Below, one piece after another: positions 21,226-30,665 of a stretch of DNA of 64,000 nt. Each line of letters starts with the position of its first letter. The first letter of the stretch is position 1. Under the pieces are notes generated by a model. It did no database searches. It worked only from the letters and a program-made list of their open reading frames with translations, and had not been told where the DNA came from. The translations under genes and the position numbers were made by a program. This DNA comes from Photorhabdus thracensis (GTDB lineage: Bacteria; Pseudomonadota; Gammaproteobacteria; Enterobacterales; Enterobacteriaceae), in assembly GCF_001010285.1 (NCBI RefSeq), contig NZ_CP011104.1:1550001-1614000 (forward strand). The letters run 5' to 3'.

Positions 21226-23349
21226 ATGAAAACCGGACTCCGCTTTTCCTGCACTATCGGCAACCTGGTGCCCATGACTTTTGCGGTCGTCAATTTTACG
21301 TTAGATGAAGCGCTTTCATCATTATTTACCCTGTCTCTGACATTGGCGGCACCGCGTTCAGATATTGATACGGATACCCTTCTGCTCCAAACCGCACAGT
21401 TCACCGTCACCCGTGACGATAATCCGCAACGTGAAGTGAAAGGACTGGTTGAAAGTGCGGTTGTTGGGACCACAAACCGGCATCAAACTCTGTATCACCT
21501 GACCGTCAGACCAGAAATGTGGCTGCTGACACTCGATCAGGACAGCCGTATCTATCACCAACTCAGCGTTCCCGAGATTTTAAGCAGCATACTGAAACAG
21601 AAGAAACTCCGGGCCAATATGCGTTTTAATGACCCGCATTCAGTGCGGGAATACATCACCATGAAAAGGGAATCCTCCTATGATTTCTTTACCCGCCTGG
21701 CGGCGGAAGAGGGGATTTTCTTCTGGTTCGCCGATGATGGACTCCATGTGAGCGACAGCCATTTACACATGAGAGCACCGGATACGCTGATCTACAACCC
21801 GGATGTCACCAGCGCAATAGCAGAAAATGTTATCTCCAAATGGTCTCTGGGTTCCCACATGCGCCCGGAATCTATCACCCAAAAAGACCGAAATTACCAC
21901 AACCCCAATTATGCCTTGCAGCATAACGCAACAGATTTTGCAGCAGAGAACAGCACGCCATTTCACATTTTCGAAAGTTACGGGCGTTTTCTGAAAAACA
22001 AAGAGGGCATGCCATTTACCCAGTACCGGCTGGAAGCTTTACGTGCCGACAGCAAATCAGGGCAGGCGGACAGCAACTGCATTCGATTAATGCCGGGCAG
22101 GATCTTCACATTAACCCACCACCCGATTGACACCATGAATGACCGCTGGCAAGTCGTCTCTTCCCAGCATAAAGGGCATGTGCCCGCCGTTTTGGGTGAT
22201 GGCGGAGCCGGCACCACCCTCAACTCACAGACCCGGTTTATTCCCGGCCGCAACGACTGGCGTCCGCCCTACCGCTATAAACCCCTGGCTGACGGCGATG
22301 AAGTTGCCACGGTTGTCGGGCCGGGCACGGAAGAAATTTATGTGAATAAAGAGGGGGCGGTTCGCGTTCACTTCCACTGGAACCGTTACGACGCGCCTGA
22401 CGACCAGGCCTCCTGCTGGGTACGGGTGGCACAAGGCTGGAATGGCAATGGATTTGGCTTTCTGGCCACACCGCGAGTCGGCCAGGAAGTGATTATCGCC
22501 TATCTCAACGGCGATATTGACCGCCCCATCATTACCGGATGTACCTATAACGCGCTTAACCGTCCGCCGCTGAATTTACCGGCGGAAAAGACCCGCACCA
22601 CCTTCAGAACCAAAACCCATAAAGGTCATGGCTTCAACGAATTGCGTTTTGAGGATGAAAACGGCAGCGAGGAAGTGTTTATTCATGCTCAACGGGATAT
22701 GAATACGCAGGTTCTCAGGGATAAAACCACACAGATAAAGCATGATCAAAAAACAGAAGTCGAACATAACCGTACCACCATAATTAAAAACGATGATGAT
22801 GAAGCCGTGCAGGGCTTACAGACGCTGGAAGTCGGTCAAAATCAAACGGTGACCATTAAAGGTCAGCAAGCCATTTCAATTGGTAAAAGCCATCAATTTA
22901 ACGTCACCGATAACCAGCAAATTACCGTGGGTAAACATATCACGGTGCACTCGGAAAGCGGGCAAATCACGATTGGGAACGCAGGCGGGCAGATAGTCAT
23001 TGATCCGATGGGGAATATCCGTATCGAAGGGGTCAGTATCACTATGGCTGACCATATCACCGGTAAGAAATCCGCCGATGCGCTGTTTGACTACTCCGCC
23101 CGCTATACCCTGCGAAGTGAGCAGACCGGTAAGCCGTTGGTGAATACCCTCTATACCATCACCACCGCCGGCGGGCAGGTCCTCTCCGGTAAAACCGACG
23201 CGCTGGGCAGAACCGTAACCGTTCAGAGTGCGGCTGAAGAAAATCTGCAACTGGATCCGCCAGAAGCCCCACCGAAACCGAAGAAAACCTTATACCGGGT
23301 CAGTGGTAACACACCGGTAGAGTATGTTATGGAGTTTAAGGAGAAATAA
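21226..23349 (+). CDS. vgrG: VgrG spike protein, copy 1
   Basis: 707-aa type VI spike: gp27-like N-terminal half, gp5/OB domain around VGPGTEEIYVNKEGAVRVHF, then a repeated-Asn/Gln/Thr beta-helix (about residues 480-620). The C-terminal extension (YTITTAGGQVLSGKTDALGR) resembles the transthyretin-like tail used for effector loading. The protein begins at ATG 21226 with ribosome site AATGAGGAAAA. Relative to copy 2 it lacks 5 bases near codon 16 and so has an open frame. It is followed after 2 bases by the nuclease effector, implying co-expression and loading. Confidence 0.95.
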   Translation: MKTGLRFSCTIGNLVPMTFAVVNFTLDEALSSLFTLSLTLAAPRSDIDTDTLLLQTAQFTVTRDDNPQREVKGLVESAVVGTTNRHQTLYHLTVRPEMWLLTLDQDSRIYHQLSVPEILSSILKQKKLRANMRFNDPHSVREYITMKRESSYDFFTRLAAEEGIFFWFADDGLHVSDSHLHMRAPDTLIYNPDVTSAIAENVISKWSLGSHMRPESITQKDRNYHNPNYALQHNATDFAAENSTPFHIFESYGRFLKNKEGMPFTQYRLEALRADSKSGQADSNCIRLMPGRIFTLTHHPIDTMNDRWQVVSSQHKGHVPAVLGDGGAGTTLNSQTRFIPGRNDWRPPYRYKPLADGDEVATVVGPGTEEIYVNKEGAVRVHFHWNRYDAPDDQASCWVRVAQGWNGNGFGFLATPRVGQEVIIAYLNGDIDRPIITGCTYNALNRPPLNLPAEKTRTTFRTKTHKGHGFNELRFEDENGSEEVFIHAQRDMNTQVLRDKTTQIKHDQKTEVEHNRTTIIKNDDDEAVQGLQTLEVGQNQTVTIKGQQAISIGKSHQFNVTDNQQITVGKHITVHSESGQITIGNAGGQIVIDPMGNIRIEGVSITMADHITGKKSADALFDYSARYTLRSEQTGKPLVNTLYTITTAGGQVLSGKTDALGRTVTVQSAAEENLQLDPPEAPPKPKKTLYRVSGNTPVEYVMEFKEK

Positions 23350-23351
23350 GT

Positions 23352-24716
23352 ATGACAATATCCAACAGCGGCAACTTATGTCCGGCCGTCACCTCAATTA
23401 ATTGCACGATGGAAATAGGGGTTTTTCCCGCCGATGAAGACCCCTGCTACCTGGCAGAAAAAGCCGAATACGCCCTGCGGCTGCCGGCAATGATTGTCAC
23501 TAAGCAAGGCACCATTCGTTTTCTTAATCAAATCATTATGAGTGGGTTGATTAAGGTTGAAGAGCTTAAACATAACTTTTTATGGTCCTATAAAGCAGAA
23601 GTAGTGTTTGCCATCCGAGGGAAGAAGGATGTTCCTCTGCCCATGCTAGCAACCAGTCAAGACTCTAAGCAGCATTATGGTGATAATTTACCACAATCCA
23701 GTAACCCGTTTACCCGGCCTTCTGCCACCGATGTGAAAAAATTTGGTGTTAAGCGTATTCGACGCCCCGATATTATTCTGGTTAAAGAGGAGGCTCTCCG
23801 CTGGCCGGGCAGAAATGCCACCTATTTTGATGGTTCCGTGCATCCCGATAATCTGAAGATGTTGATTGAAGTAAAATTTCCGGGGGATGTTCTCTCTGAC
23901 AATCAGGAACAAGATTATATCCAGATTGCGACCGAAGACCGCTTTGGTGTAATGCGTGTCATCGATAACCGCACCGAGGAGCAAAAACAGTATGATGAAG
24001 CGTGGCGAAAACATTATCAACCCAGTTCACAACACTACAAAAATCCGATACCACTGGCCCCCCTGCCGCCCAGTTCACCTTCTGATGATGACGCCTTACC
24101 TGCTCCCACGCCTCCCGAAGAGGGCGTGCCGGGGACTATTCCGCAACCGCTGACAAAAAACCTGCCGCTTGTCAGTACCGCCCCCTGGTCTTTTTTACCC
24201 AGCTATGAAGACTGGGTCATTCTCGGGCAGGAAGTCTCTGGCCTGACAGAACAGGGGTTAGATTACATCCGTAACAGTACCCGTGAACTCCTTGCCCAGT
24301 TTGGGGCATGGTTCAATGAAGCCGGTAAATGGGTATGTGAAGAGATCATTGACCCGATAACCCATCAGGCCAGTTACGCTTTTTCCTGGGTCAGTGAACA
24401 AACGGGGAAAATCGTAACCTGGACGGAGAGTGAGATAAAAGCCCGGTGGCAAACCGTGCAACAGGGCTCAGATATCACCCTGGAAGAGCTCAAAAACATG
24501 AGCTGGCTGCAAATATTAAAAGAGGTGGGTGAGGGAATGCTGGAAGTGGTTGTCATTATTGCCGGCGTTGCGGTTGTTATCCTTGTCACCCTTGTCGTTG
24601 CTGCGGCGCTGATTGCACTGGTGGAAATTTTAGCTGCCGCCGCCGCAGTCAGCGCCGCAGCGTTAGCTGCCGTCCTGGCAATATTGGCGAGTGTCACATT
24701 CGCCACCGCCTCATAA
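23352..24716 (+). CDS. VRR-NUC-type nuclease, candidate T6SS effector, allele 1
   Basis: 454-aa protein directly behind vgrG. The segment RRPDIILV ... LIEVKFPGD ... QEQDYIQIA (about residues 137-200) has the D...(E)xK...Q order of PD-(D/E)XK/VRR-NUC nucleases, the fold of TseV-type T6SS DNases. A Pro-rich linker (about 235-270) follows. The C terminus is unusual: about 55 hydrophobic, Ala/Val/Ile-rich residues (from about 395) that could form two membrane segments. Its partner immunity gene follows by 12 bases. Family naming is from motif pattern and the adjacent TsiV-type gene. Confidence 0.8.
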   Translation: MTISNSGNLCPAVTSINCTMEIGVFPADEDPCYLAEKAEYALRLPAMIVTKQGTIRFLNQIIMSGLIKVEELKHNFLWSYKAEVVFAIRGKKDVPLPMLATSQDSKQHYGDNLPQSSNPFTRPSATDVKKFGVKRIRRPDIILVKEEALRWPGRNATYFDGSVHPDNLKMLIEVKFPGDVLSDNQEQDYIQIATEDRFGVMRVIDNRTEEQKQYDEAWRKHYQPSSQHYKNPIPLAPLPPSSPSDDDALPAPTPPEEGVPGTIPQPLTKNLPLVSTAPWSFLPSYEDWVILGQEVSGLTEQGLDYIRNSTRELLAQFGAWFNEAGKWVCEEIIDPITHQASYAFSWVSEQTGKIVTWTESEIKARWQTVQQGSDITLEELKNMSWLQILKEVGEGMLEVVVIIAGVAVVILVTLVVAAALIALVEILAAAAAVSAAALAAVLAILASVTFATAS

Positions 24717-24728
24717 TTCACGGAGAAC

Positions 24729-25877
24729 ATGATGGAAACATTAGATTACTTTTCCCAGTTGAGATCACAACTGCCCTCTTTCCTTTTTATTAATGGTGAT
24801 GAACTGACCGTTTCCCGCCTGGGTCTCTCAATTACCCTGTTTTTTAAACAGGGCTACACGCTGGAGAAAAAGCAACGCATTCTGGCCTGCTACCGGCGCT
24901 TTCGGGAGGAGTTTGGTACTCATCTACGTTTTCATGCTCATGAGCTGAAGGGGTTAAAAAAATATTCACCGGAAAATATTGCTAAGGTGGAAGAAAGTAT
25001 TCTTAATCAGAAAAAGAATCAGCCCTCTAGCTGGGTAGTCAGTGACGCTAAAAATATTTATGAAGCCCCTCATTATCTGATGCGTTACCTAGATTCCGAT
25101 GAAGCTGATGGTGATGACAGTAGCTCTTACCTAAGCCTGACACTGCCCTGGGATTATCTGAAAGAGCAAGACGGCATGGTTCGTTTTATAGCATGGCTGG
25201 ATTTTCTGTGTGAACAGCTCGAACCCGACAGTGGGGACTGTGGCTACAGCCTGGTCATCCCTAGAGATTACCATGACTACTTTCCCTTGGAGTACCAGTT
25301 AGCGCAACGTTACCCTTCCTTGCAAGTGAACTCGGCGGTTCATACTGCGGTATTACAGTATGAACATTCCATCCGTAGTATTAACTGGATCACCCTGCTG
25401 TCCAAACGCTTTGTAGGACGTCTGGGGGGGGAACATTGGATACGTAAAACACTGGCTCGTTACCCGGATGTGGTCATTAGTCCTTACTCCAATGGTCTGA
25501 TGATACGGGTGGGTCAATACCCAGATCTGACACCGCTGCCGGGCAGTGTTCCGGAGAGTTATTTTGCCATTAACCAGCTGATACGCCCGATACGAGTGAT
25601 CCCCCGTGAAGGTCATTCTCTGCATTTTTATGGAGAGGGTCATTTTACGACAGCTTCCACACAAGCCTGGTATGCCCGCTATGACCGTGGCCCTTTGCAT
25701 ATAACCCCGGTGAGAAGCGGCGAACCGATGCTGGTCAGCGGATTCTGGCGAACCGACAGCCAGCCTGACAAACAGTATTTCTTTGTTCAGGGCGCGACTG
25801 CCTTTGATATTCAGGGCGCGGAACCGGGAACAACGGTATGGCATCTGATACGAGAAGCAGAAAATAGGAATGAGTAA
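24729..25877 (+). CDS. TsiV/DUF3396-family immunity protein, allele 1
   Basis: 382 aa, cytoplasmic, acidic in its middle third (YLDSDEADGDDSSSYLSL). It fits the DUF3396 family annotated as type VI immunity for VRR-NUC effectors, with conserved blocks such as GDCGYSLVIP, ISPYSNGLMIRVGQYPDL and the SGFWRTDSQPDKQYFF tail. It would protect against the nuclease encoded just upstream. Compared with copy 2, the N-terminal 130 residues differ at many positions while the last 55 are identical, so specificity may sit in the N-terminal part. Confidence 0.8.
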   Translation: MMETLDYFSQLRSQLPSFLFINGDELTVSRLGLSITLFFKQGYTLEKKQRILACYRRFREEFGTHLRFHAHELKGLKKYSPENIAKVEESILNQKKNQPSSWVVSDAKNIYEAPHYLMRYLDSDEADGDDSSSYLSLTLPWDYLKEQDGMVRFIAWLDFLCEQLEPDSGDCGYSLVIPRDYHDYFPLEYQLAQRYPSLQVNSAVHTAVLQYEHSIRSINWITLLSKRFVGRLGGEHWIRKTLARYPDVVISPYSNGLMIRVGQYPDLTPLPGSVPESYFAINQLIRPIRVIPREGHSLHFYGEGHFTTASTQAWYARYDRGPLHITPVRSGEPMLVSGFWRTDSQPDKQYFFVQGATAFDIQGAEPGTTVWHLIREAENRNE

Positions 25878-26472
25878 AGAATGAGAAACAGTCGATGAAA
25901 AAGAGACACTGGAAGAAGAGGACGCGCTGGAATTCCAGTTTTTCAGTGAAATCCTCTCCGGTCTGCTCGGCAATCTGCAATCCTCCCTACCCGGCCAACA
26001 GGTTTTGGCAAAACTTGCCGCCAAAGAGTCGGACAGCAACGGGGATGGCAACTTCTGGCGCACCATTACCGGCAGTGTTATCACCGTGCTGAATAACGAC
26101 AAAGTCAAATCACCGATGCTTGCAAGCCAGTTTATTCGCGGGATCTTTGTGACTCCATTCAGAACTCCCCACTACCGGGAAGGAAAAATCAATTATATTG
26201 AAATTAACCGCCGCAAATATATCCCTGATACCTTCCGTAATACCAAATTCAGGGAAGCTCAGGAACAGGCCAAATTGACCCTGAATGGCGATACAGCAAC
26301 ACTGGAAGTAGTAGTCCCTGAAACAATGGGCGTTTATTCCCGCAGTAGCGAGCTGTACTGGTACTATGAACAATCGACAAATGTTATTGCCCCTATGCGC
26401 TATTTCCAGGGAGAAGAACCGACAGCAGAAAATACCATTAAAGGCAGTTTTGACGGAGAACGTACTCTATGA
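25870..26472 (+). pseudogene. orf3, copy 1: internally deleted
   Basis: Corresponds to the 33178-35016 gene. Its ATG (25870) overlaps the TsiV stop, codon 5 is TGA (MSKE-stop), and the same phase then stays open (ETVDEKETLEEEDALEFQFF...). After ...SQFIRG, about 1.23 kb of copy 2 is missing and the reading frame resumes with the C-terminal domain (NRRKY, AQEQAKLTLNG). The longest uninterrupted frame with a usable start (TTG at 26005) would give 155 aa. The hydrophobic middle is lost, so activity is unlikely. Confidence 0.75.
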
Positions 26473-26645
26473 AGCAACAACTCAAAAATTTACTCAAAAA
26501 ATGGTTTCCCACTATCCACCCACTGCCAGCCAAACGGCTGGCCCGTTGGGAAAAAGAACTTCTGGCAGTACCACCAGATATTAAGGATTCAGAAACCATT
26601 AAACACGTGGAAATACTGGACCGCCTTAATGATAAGGAGTATTGA
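26469..26645 (+). CDS. 58-aa small protein at the duplication junction, unrecognised
   Basis: ATG 26469 overlaps the end of orf3 copy 1 (ATGA), and the 58-codon frame ends in TGA exactly where unit 2 begins. The product is basic and amphipathic at its start (MKQQLKNLLKKWFPT) and acidic later (LDRLNDKEY). It has no counterpart in unit 2. It may be the cut-off start of a longer gene or a small orf3-linked protein. I do not recognise a family. Confidence 0.5.
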   Translation: MKQQLKNLLKKWFPTIHPLPAKRLARWEKELLAVPPDIKDSETIKHVEILDRLNDKEY

Positions 26646-26716
26646 GTCAAAACATCCGCAGCGCGACGACCAATATGTCAGGCCGAAACCCACCACGCCA
26701 ACCGGGTAGTTTATAA
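26646..26716 (+). pseudogene. Scar: duplicated 3' end of mscM
   Basis: These 71 bases repeat the last 23 codons and stop of mscM (19337-19407), the protein tail NIRSATTNMSGRNPPRQPG. No mscM sequence precedes them, so this is not a gene but the fingerprint of a tandem duplication whose left endpoint was inside mscM. Confidence 0.95.
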
Positions 26717-26795
26717 AAAGAGAATGAAGAACTGAGCCTCCGTATTTGAATCAACTCACTCTATTTCAGGCAAAGTATTACCTTTTACCGCCATC

Positions 26796-27059
26796 CTATG
26801 CCTGAAATAGACTTTGCGAAGCCATCAATGTCGCCCCACAAGAGGTTTTCATCCCCTCCAGTGCGTACATTTGCCCATTAGAGCTGACTATGCCCGGCGT
26901 CCCTTCCACGATGGTTTGATTACCACCACATTTTGGACAGGATACCGGATCCCCAACCCGGGCCGCTTTCTTCCCTAACACATCAAAACCGCCATCACCT
27001 GCCAGCACCTTGCCGCCATGCGAAGTCGAATCTCCAACTAAAATAATGGAACGTAACAT
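26796..27059 (-). CDS. PAAR-domain spike-tip protein, copy 2
   Basis: 87 aa, identical in protein sequence to the copy at 19487. It is divergent from the second TssF-like gene with the same 268-base spacer. Identity of coding and spacer sequence indicates either very recent duplication or ongoing gene conversion. Confidence 0.93.
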   Translation of the reverse strand: MLRSIILVGDSTSHGGKVLAGDGGFDVLGKKAARVGDPVSCPKCGGNQTIVEGTPGIVSSNGQMYALEGMKTSCGATLMASQSLFQA

Positions 27060-27327
27060 CTTTTACCCTCTTAACGATGAGTTAAATATTAATTTCAGCT
27101 TATGACATCTGACTATCATCGCGCCACAACTTAATTAAGGAAAACCTCCCTAAATCAAACTCTTTGAAATAAATTAAATCATCATGTTACTTAAACACCT
27201 ATAAAATTTACATTATTGACTGTTTTAAAGTGATATTTACACATCTTTAAAATATCAACCTTGATATTGATTAGATTGAAACATAAATTAACATTAATAT
27301 TTGAATACAAAAGAGACAAGCGTAAAT

Positions 27328-28446
27328 ATGAAAAATTTTGAAGACTTCTACCGAAGAGCACTCTCTCAAATAAAGCAGGATATGCATCACGCGGCACAAG
27401 AGCATCCACACCTGGCTCCATTTACCGCCGAATCTGGTGACCCGGATATTCTCCGGGTACTGGAAGGTTTTGCGCTTCTGACTGCGGGTCTTCAGCAAAA
27501 AATTGACGATGGTTTCCCTGAAGTGGTTTACCCTCTTTTACGAAAGGTCTGGCCGATACCGTTACACCCTATCCCTTCAACCAGCGTTATCCAGTTAGCT
27601 ATTCAACCGGGCAGCATGACTGAAGCCACACATATCGCCAAAGGCAGTCAAATTTCCACCAGACAACATAACCCAGCAATGACGTTCAGAACCACCCAAG
27701 ATATCAGCATTGAGCCGGTCACCTTGATCCATAAAACGCTGACACACAGCGAAAACAAAAGCCTGATATCGCTGACCTTTCAATATCATGGGCAAACGCC
27801 CCACTGGAAGACCGGGCCCGTCATACTTTTTCTGGGAGAAGATCAAAAACTGGCGTCTTTACTGACGAAATACCTGGATCAGTCGCTGGACGAGACTTAT
27901 CTGAAAACATCCCTGGCAGAGAAAGAGATGTGGCTGTCTATCGAGAGCGCTCCACGTATGAAGGAAAATTTGGTACTGCCAAGACCCCATGACTATTTCT
28001 GGCCGTTGCAGGTGTTATACGAATACCTCTATCTGCCACACGTTAATGACTTTATGTCATTTGACTTATCGGAGGAGATCTCTGAGCTCCCTTTGGGAGA
28101 AGATAAGCAATTTACCCTTATCTTGGAATTCGACTGCAACATTCCCATTGAGGACATTACCCCCGCATTTATTCCCCACTGCGTACCGGTTATCAACTTA
28201 GTGTCGACCAGAACAAAACCGATAGCATTTGAAAAAGGCAAATCGCGTTATGTATTGGCAGCAGATGAAACCTTTAGTATTGACAGAATTAAACTCCAAT
28301 CTGAACCAGAGGAAATCTCTGATGGATCTGACCACCGTGTTCCCCTTATCGACAGCGCGCAACTGACAGCCCACCATTTTGCCGAACCCAGCGACAACAT
28401 ATTGCTTTTTCCCTCTGCCTGGTCGAAACAAGCCTTCACACATTAA
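27328..28446 (+). CDS. TssF-like baseplate protein, truncated, copy 2
   Basis: 372 aa from the ATG at 27328, one residue different from copy 1 (Ile to Thr in AADETFS). It has the same early stop relative to full TssF and the same open tail in another phase. That both copies end identically shows the truncation predates the duplication or has been spread by conversion. Confidence 0.7.
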   Translation: MKNFEDFYRRALSQIKQDMHHAAQEHPHLAPFTAESGDPDILRVLEGFALLTAGLQQKIDDGFPEVVYPLLRKVWPIPLHPIPSTSVIQLAIQPGSMTEATHIAKGSQISTRQHNPAMTFRTTQDISIEPVTLIHKTLTHSENKSLISLTFQYHGQTPHWKTGPVILFLGEDQKLASLLTKYLDQSLDETYLKTSLAEKEMWLSIESAPRMKENLVLPRPHDYFWPLQVLYEYLYLPHVNDFMSFDLSEEISELPLGEDKQFTLILEFDCNIPIEDITPAFIPHCVPVINLVSTRTKPIAFEKGKSRYVLAADETFSIDRIKLQSEPEEISDGSDHRVPLIDSAQLTAHHFAEPSDNILLFPSAWSKQAFTH

Positions 28447-28455
28447 CCGTCATCA

Positions 28456-30663
28456 ATGACGACACCGGTGAATACTGGGAATTTTACAATATGCCTGGGC
28501 ACCAGAAGCTCATGTAACATAATGAGGAAAAATCATGAAAACCGGACTCCGCTTTTCCTGCACTATCGGCAACCTGGCGCCCATGACTTGACTTTTGCGG
28601 TTGTCAATTTTACGTTAGATGAAGCGCTTTCATCATTATTTACCCTGTCTCTGACATTGGCGGCACCGCGTTCAGATATTGATACCGATACCCTTCTGCT
28701 CCAAACCGCACAGTTCACCGTCACCCGTGACGATAATCCGCAACGTGAAGTGAAAGGACTGGTTGAAAGTGCGGTTGTTGGGACCACAAACCGGCATCAA
28801 ACTCTGTATCACCTGACCGTCAGACCAGAAATGTGGCTGCTGACACTCGATCAGGACAGCCGTATCTATCACCAACTCAGCGTTCCCGAGATTTTACACA
28901 GCATATTGAAACAGAAGAAACTCCGGGCCAATATGCGTTTTAATGACCCGCATTCAGTGCGGGAATACATCACCATGAAAAGGGAATCCTCCTATGATTT
29001 CTTTACCCGCCTGGCGGCGGAAGAGGGGATTTTCTTCTGGTTCGCCGATGATGGACTCCATGTGAGCGACAGCCATTTACACATGAGAGCACCGGATACG
29101 CTGATCTACAACCCGGATGTCACCAGCGCAATAGCAGAAAATGTTATCTCCAAATGGTCTCTGGGTTCCCACATGCGCCCGGAATCTATCACCCAAAAAG
29201 ACCGAAATTACCACAACCCCAATTATGCCTTGCAGCATAACGCAACAGATTTTGCAGCAGAGAACAGCACGCCATTTCACATTTTCGAAAGTTACGGGCG
29301 TTTTCAGAAAGACAAAGAGGGCGTACCATTTACCCAATACCGGCTGGAAGCTTTACGTGCCGACAGCAAATCAGGGCAGGCGGACAGTAATTGTATTCGA
29401 TTAATGCCGGGCAGGATCTTCACATTAACCCACCACCCGATTGACACCATGAATGACCGCTGGCAAGTCGTCTCTTCCCAGCATAAAGGGCATGTCCCTG
29501 CCGTTTTGGGTGATGGCGGAGCCGGCACCACCCTCAACTCACAGACCCGGTTTATTCCCGGCCGCAACGACTGGCGTCCACCCTACCGCTATAAACCCCT
29601 GGCTGACGGCGATGAAGTTGCCACGGTTGTCGGGCCGGGCACGGAAGAAATTTATGTGAATAAAGAGGGGGCGGTTCGCGTTCACTTCCACTGGAACCGT
29701 TACGACGCGCCTGACGACCAGGCCTCCTGCTGGGTACGGGTGGCACAAGGCTGGAATGGCAACGGATTTGGCTTTCTGGCCACACCGCGAGTCGGCCAGG
29801 AAGTGATTATCGCCTATCTCAACGGCGATATTGACCGCCCCATCATTACCGGATGTACCTATAACGCGCTTAACCGTCCGCCGCTGAATTTACCGGCGGA
29901 AAAGACCCGCACCACCTTCAGAACCAAAACCCATAAAGGTCATGGCTTCAACGAATTGCGTTTTGAGGATGAAAACGGCAGCGAGGAAGTGTTTATTCAT
30001 GCTCAACGGGATATGAAGACGCAGGTTCTCAGGGATAAAACCACACAGATAAACCATGACCAGAAAACAGAAGTTGAACATAACCGTACCACCATTATTA
30101 AAAACGATGATGATGAAGCGGTGCAGGGCTTACAGACGCTTGAAGTCGGTCAAAATCAAACGGTGACCATTAAAGGTCAGCAAGCCATTTCAATTGGTAA
30201 AAGCCATCAATTTAACATCACCGATAACCAGCAAATTACCGTGGGTAAACATATCACGGTGCACTCGGAAAGCGGGCAAATTACGATTGGGAACGCAAGC
30301 GGGCAGATAGTCATTGATCCGATGGGGAATATCCGTATCGAAGGGGTCAGTATCACCATGTCTGACCATATCACCGGTAAGAAATCCGCCGATGCGCTGT
30401 TTGACTACTCCGCCCGCTATACCCTTCGAAGCGAGCAAAGCGGTAAACCACTGGCGCATACCCGCTATACCATTACCACCGCTGGCGGTCAGACCCTTTC
30501 CGGTAAAACTGACACGCTGGGCAGAACTGTAACCGTACAGAGTGAGGCAGAAGAAAATCTGCAACTGAATTCACCGGAAACCCCACCGAAACCGAAGCAA
30601 ACCTTATATCAGGCCAGTGATAACACACCGGTAGAACATGTTATGGAATTTACGGAGAAATAA
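28456..30663 (+). CDS. vgrG: VgrG spike protein, copy 2, 5' frameshift
   Basis: From the genuine ATG at 28535 (MKTGLRFSCTIGNLAPMT) translation meets TGA at 28589. The VgrG domains continue in another phase (HDLTFAVVNFTLDEALSS onward), open back to an ATG at 28456 that would give a 735-aa protein with an unnatural 40-residue N terminus. Relative to copy 1 there are 5 extra bases where GACTT occurs twice in tandem (28585-28594), a likely slippage site. The rest of the spike, including gp5 domain and tail, is intact. The tail differs from copy 1 at many residues. It is either a pseudogene or is translated from the upstream ATG. Confidence 0.85.
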   Translation: MTTPVNTGNFTICLGTRSSCNIMRKNHENRTPLFLHYRQPGAHDLTFAVVNFTLDEALSSLFTLSLTLAAPRSDIDTDTLLLQTAQFTVTRDDNPQREVKGLVESAVVGTTNRHQTLYHLTVRPEMWLLTLDQDSRIYHQLSVPEILHSILKQKKLRANMRFNDPHSVREYITMKRESSYDFFTRLAAEEGIFFWFADDGLHVSDSHLHMRAPDTLIYNPDVTSAIAENVISKWSLGSHMRPESITQKDRNYHNPNYALQHNATDFAAENSTPFHIFESYGRFQKDKEGVPFTQYRLEALRADSKSGQADSNCIRLMPGRIFTLTHHPIDTMNDRWQVVSSQHKGHVPAVLGDGGAGTTLNSQTRFIPGRNDWRPPYRYKPLADGDEVATVVGPGTEEIYVNKEGAVRVHFHWNRYDAPDDQASCWVRVAQGWNGNGFGFLATPRVGQEVIIAYLNGDIDRPIITGCTYNALNRPPLNLPAEKTRTTFRTKTHKGHGFNELRFEDENGSEEVFIHAQRDMKTQVLRDKTTQINHDQKTEVEHNRTTIIKNDDDEAVQGLQTLEVGQNQTVTIKGQQAISIGKSHQFNITDNQQITVGKHITVHSESGQITIGNASGQIVIDPMGNIRIEGVSITMSDHITGKKSADALFDYSARYTLRSEQSGKPLAHTRYTITTAGGQTLSGKTDTLGRTVTVQSEAEENLQLNSPETPPKPKQTLYQASDNTPVEHVMEFTEK

Positions 30664-30665
30664 GT

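Larger units (their letters stand above)
19337..26645. repeat. Tandem duplication unit 1 of the T6SS cassette (7309 bp)
   Basis: From the 3' end of mscM to base 26645, this unit is repeated head to tail starting at 26646 (constant offset 7309 through the TssF-like gene, 7314 after vgrG, 7308 in the effector genes). PAAR and TssF-like regions are almost identical; I noticed only two base differences over the first 1.9 kb. Divergence rises from the VgrG tail onward. The last 206 bases (from 26440) have no counterpart in unit 2. Confidence 0.93.

Noticed and set aside
22876-23250. 124-codon minus-strand frame inside vgrG, present in both copies
   Set aside because: It is a shadow of the vgrG coding strand with no start signal; its conservation follows from vgrG itself.
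25353-26108. 251-codon minus-strand frame over the immunity gene
   Set aside because: It is antisense to a well-supported gene, has no ribosome site and no recognisable domain.
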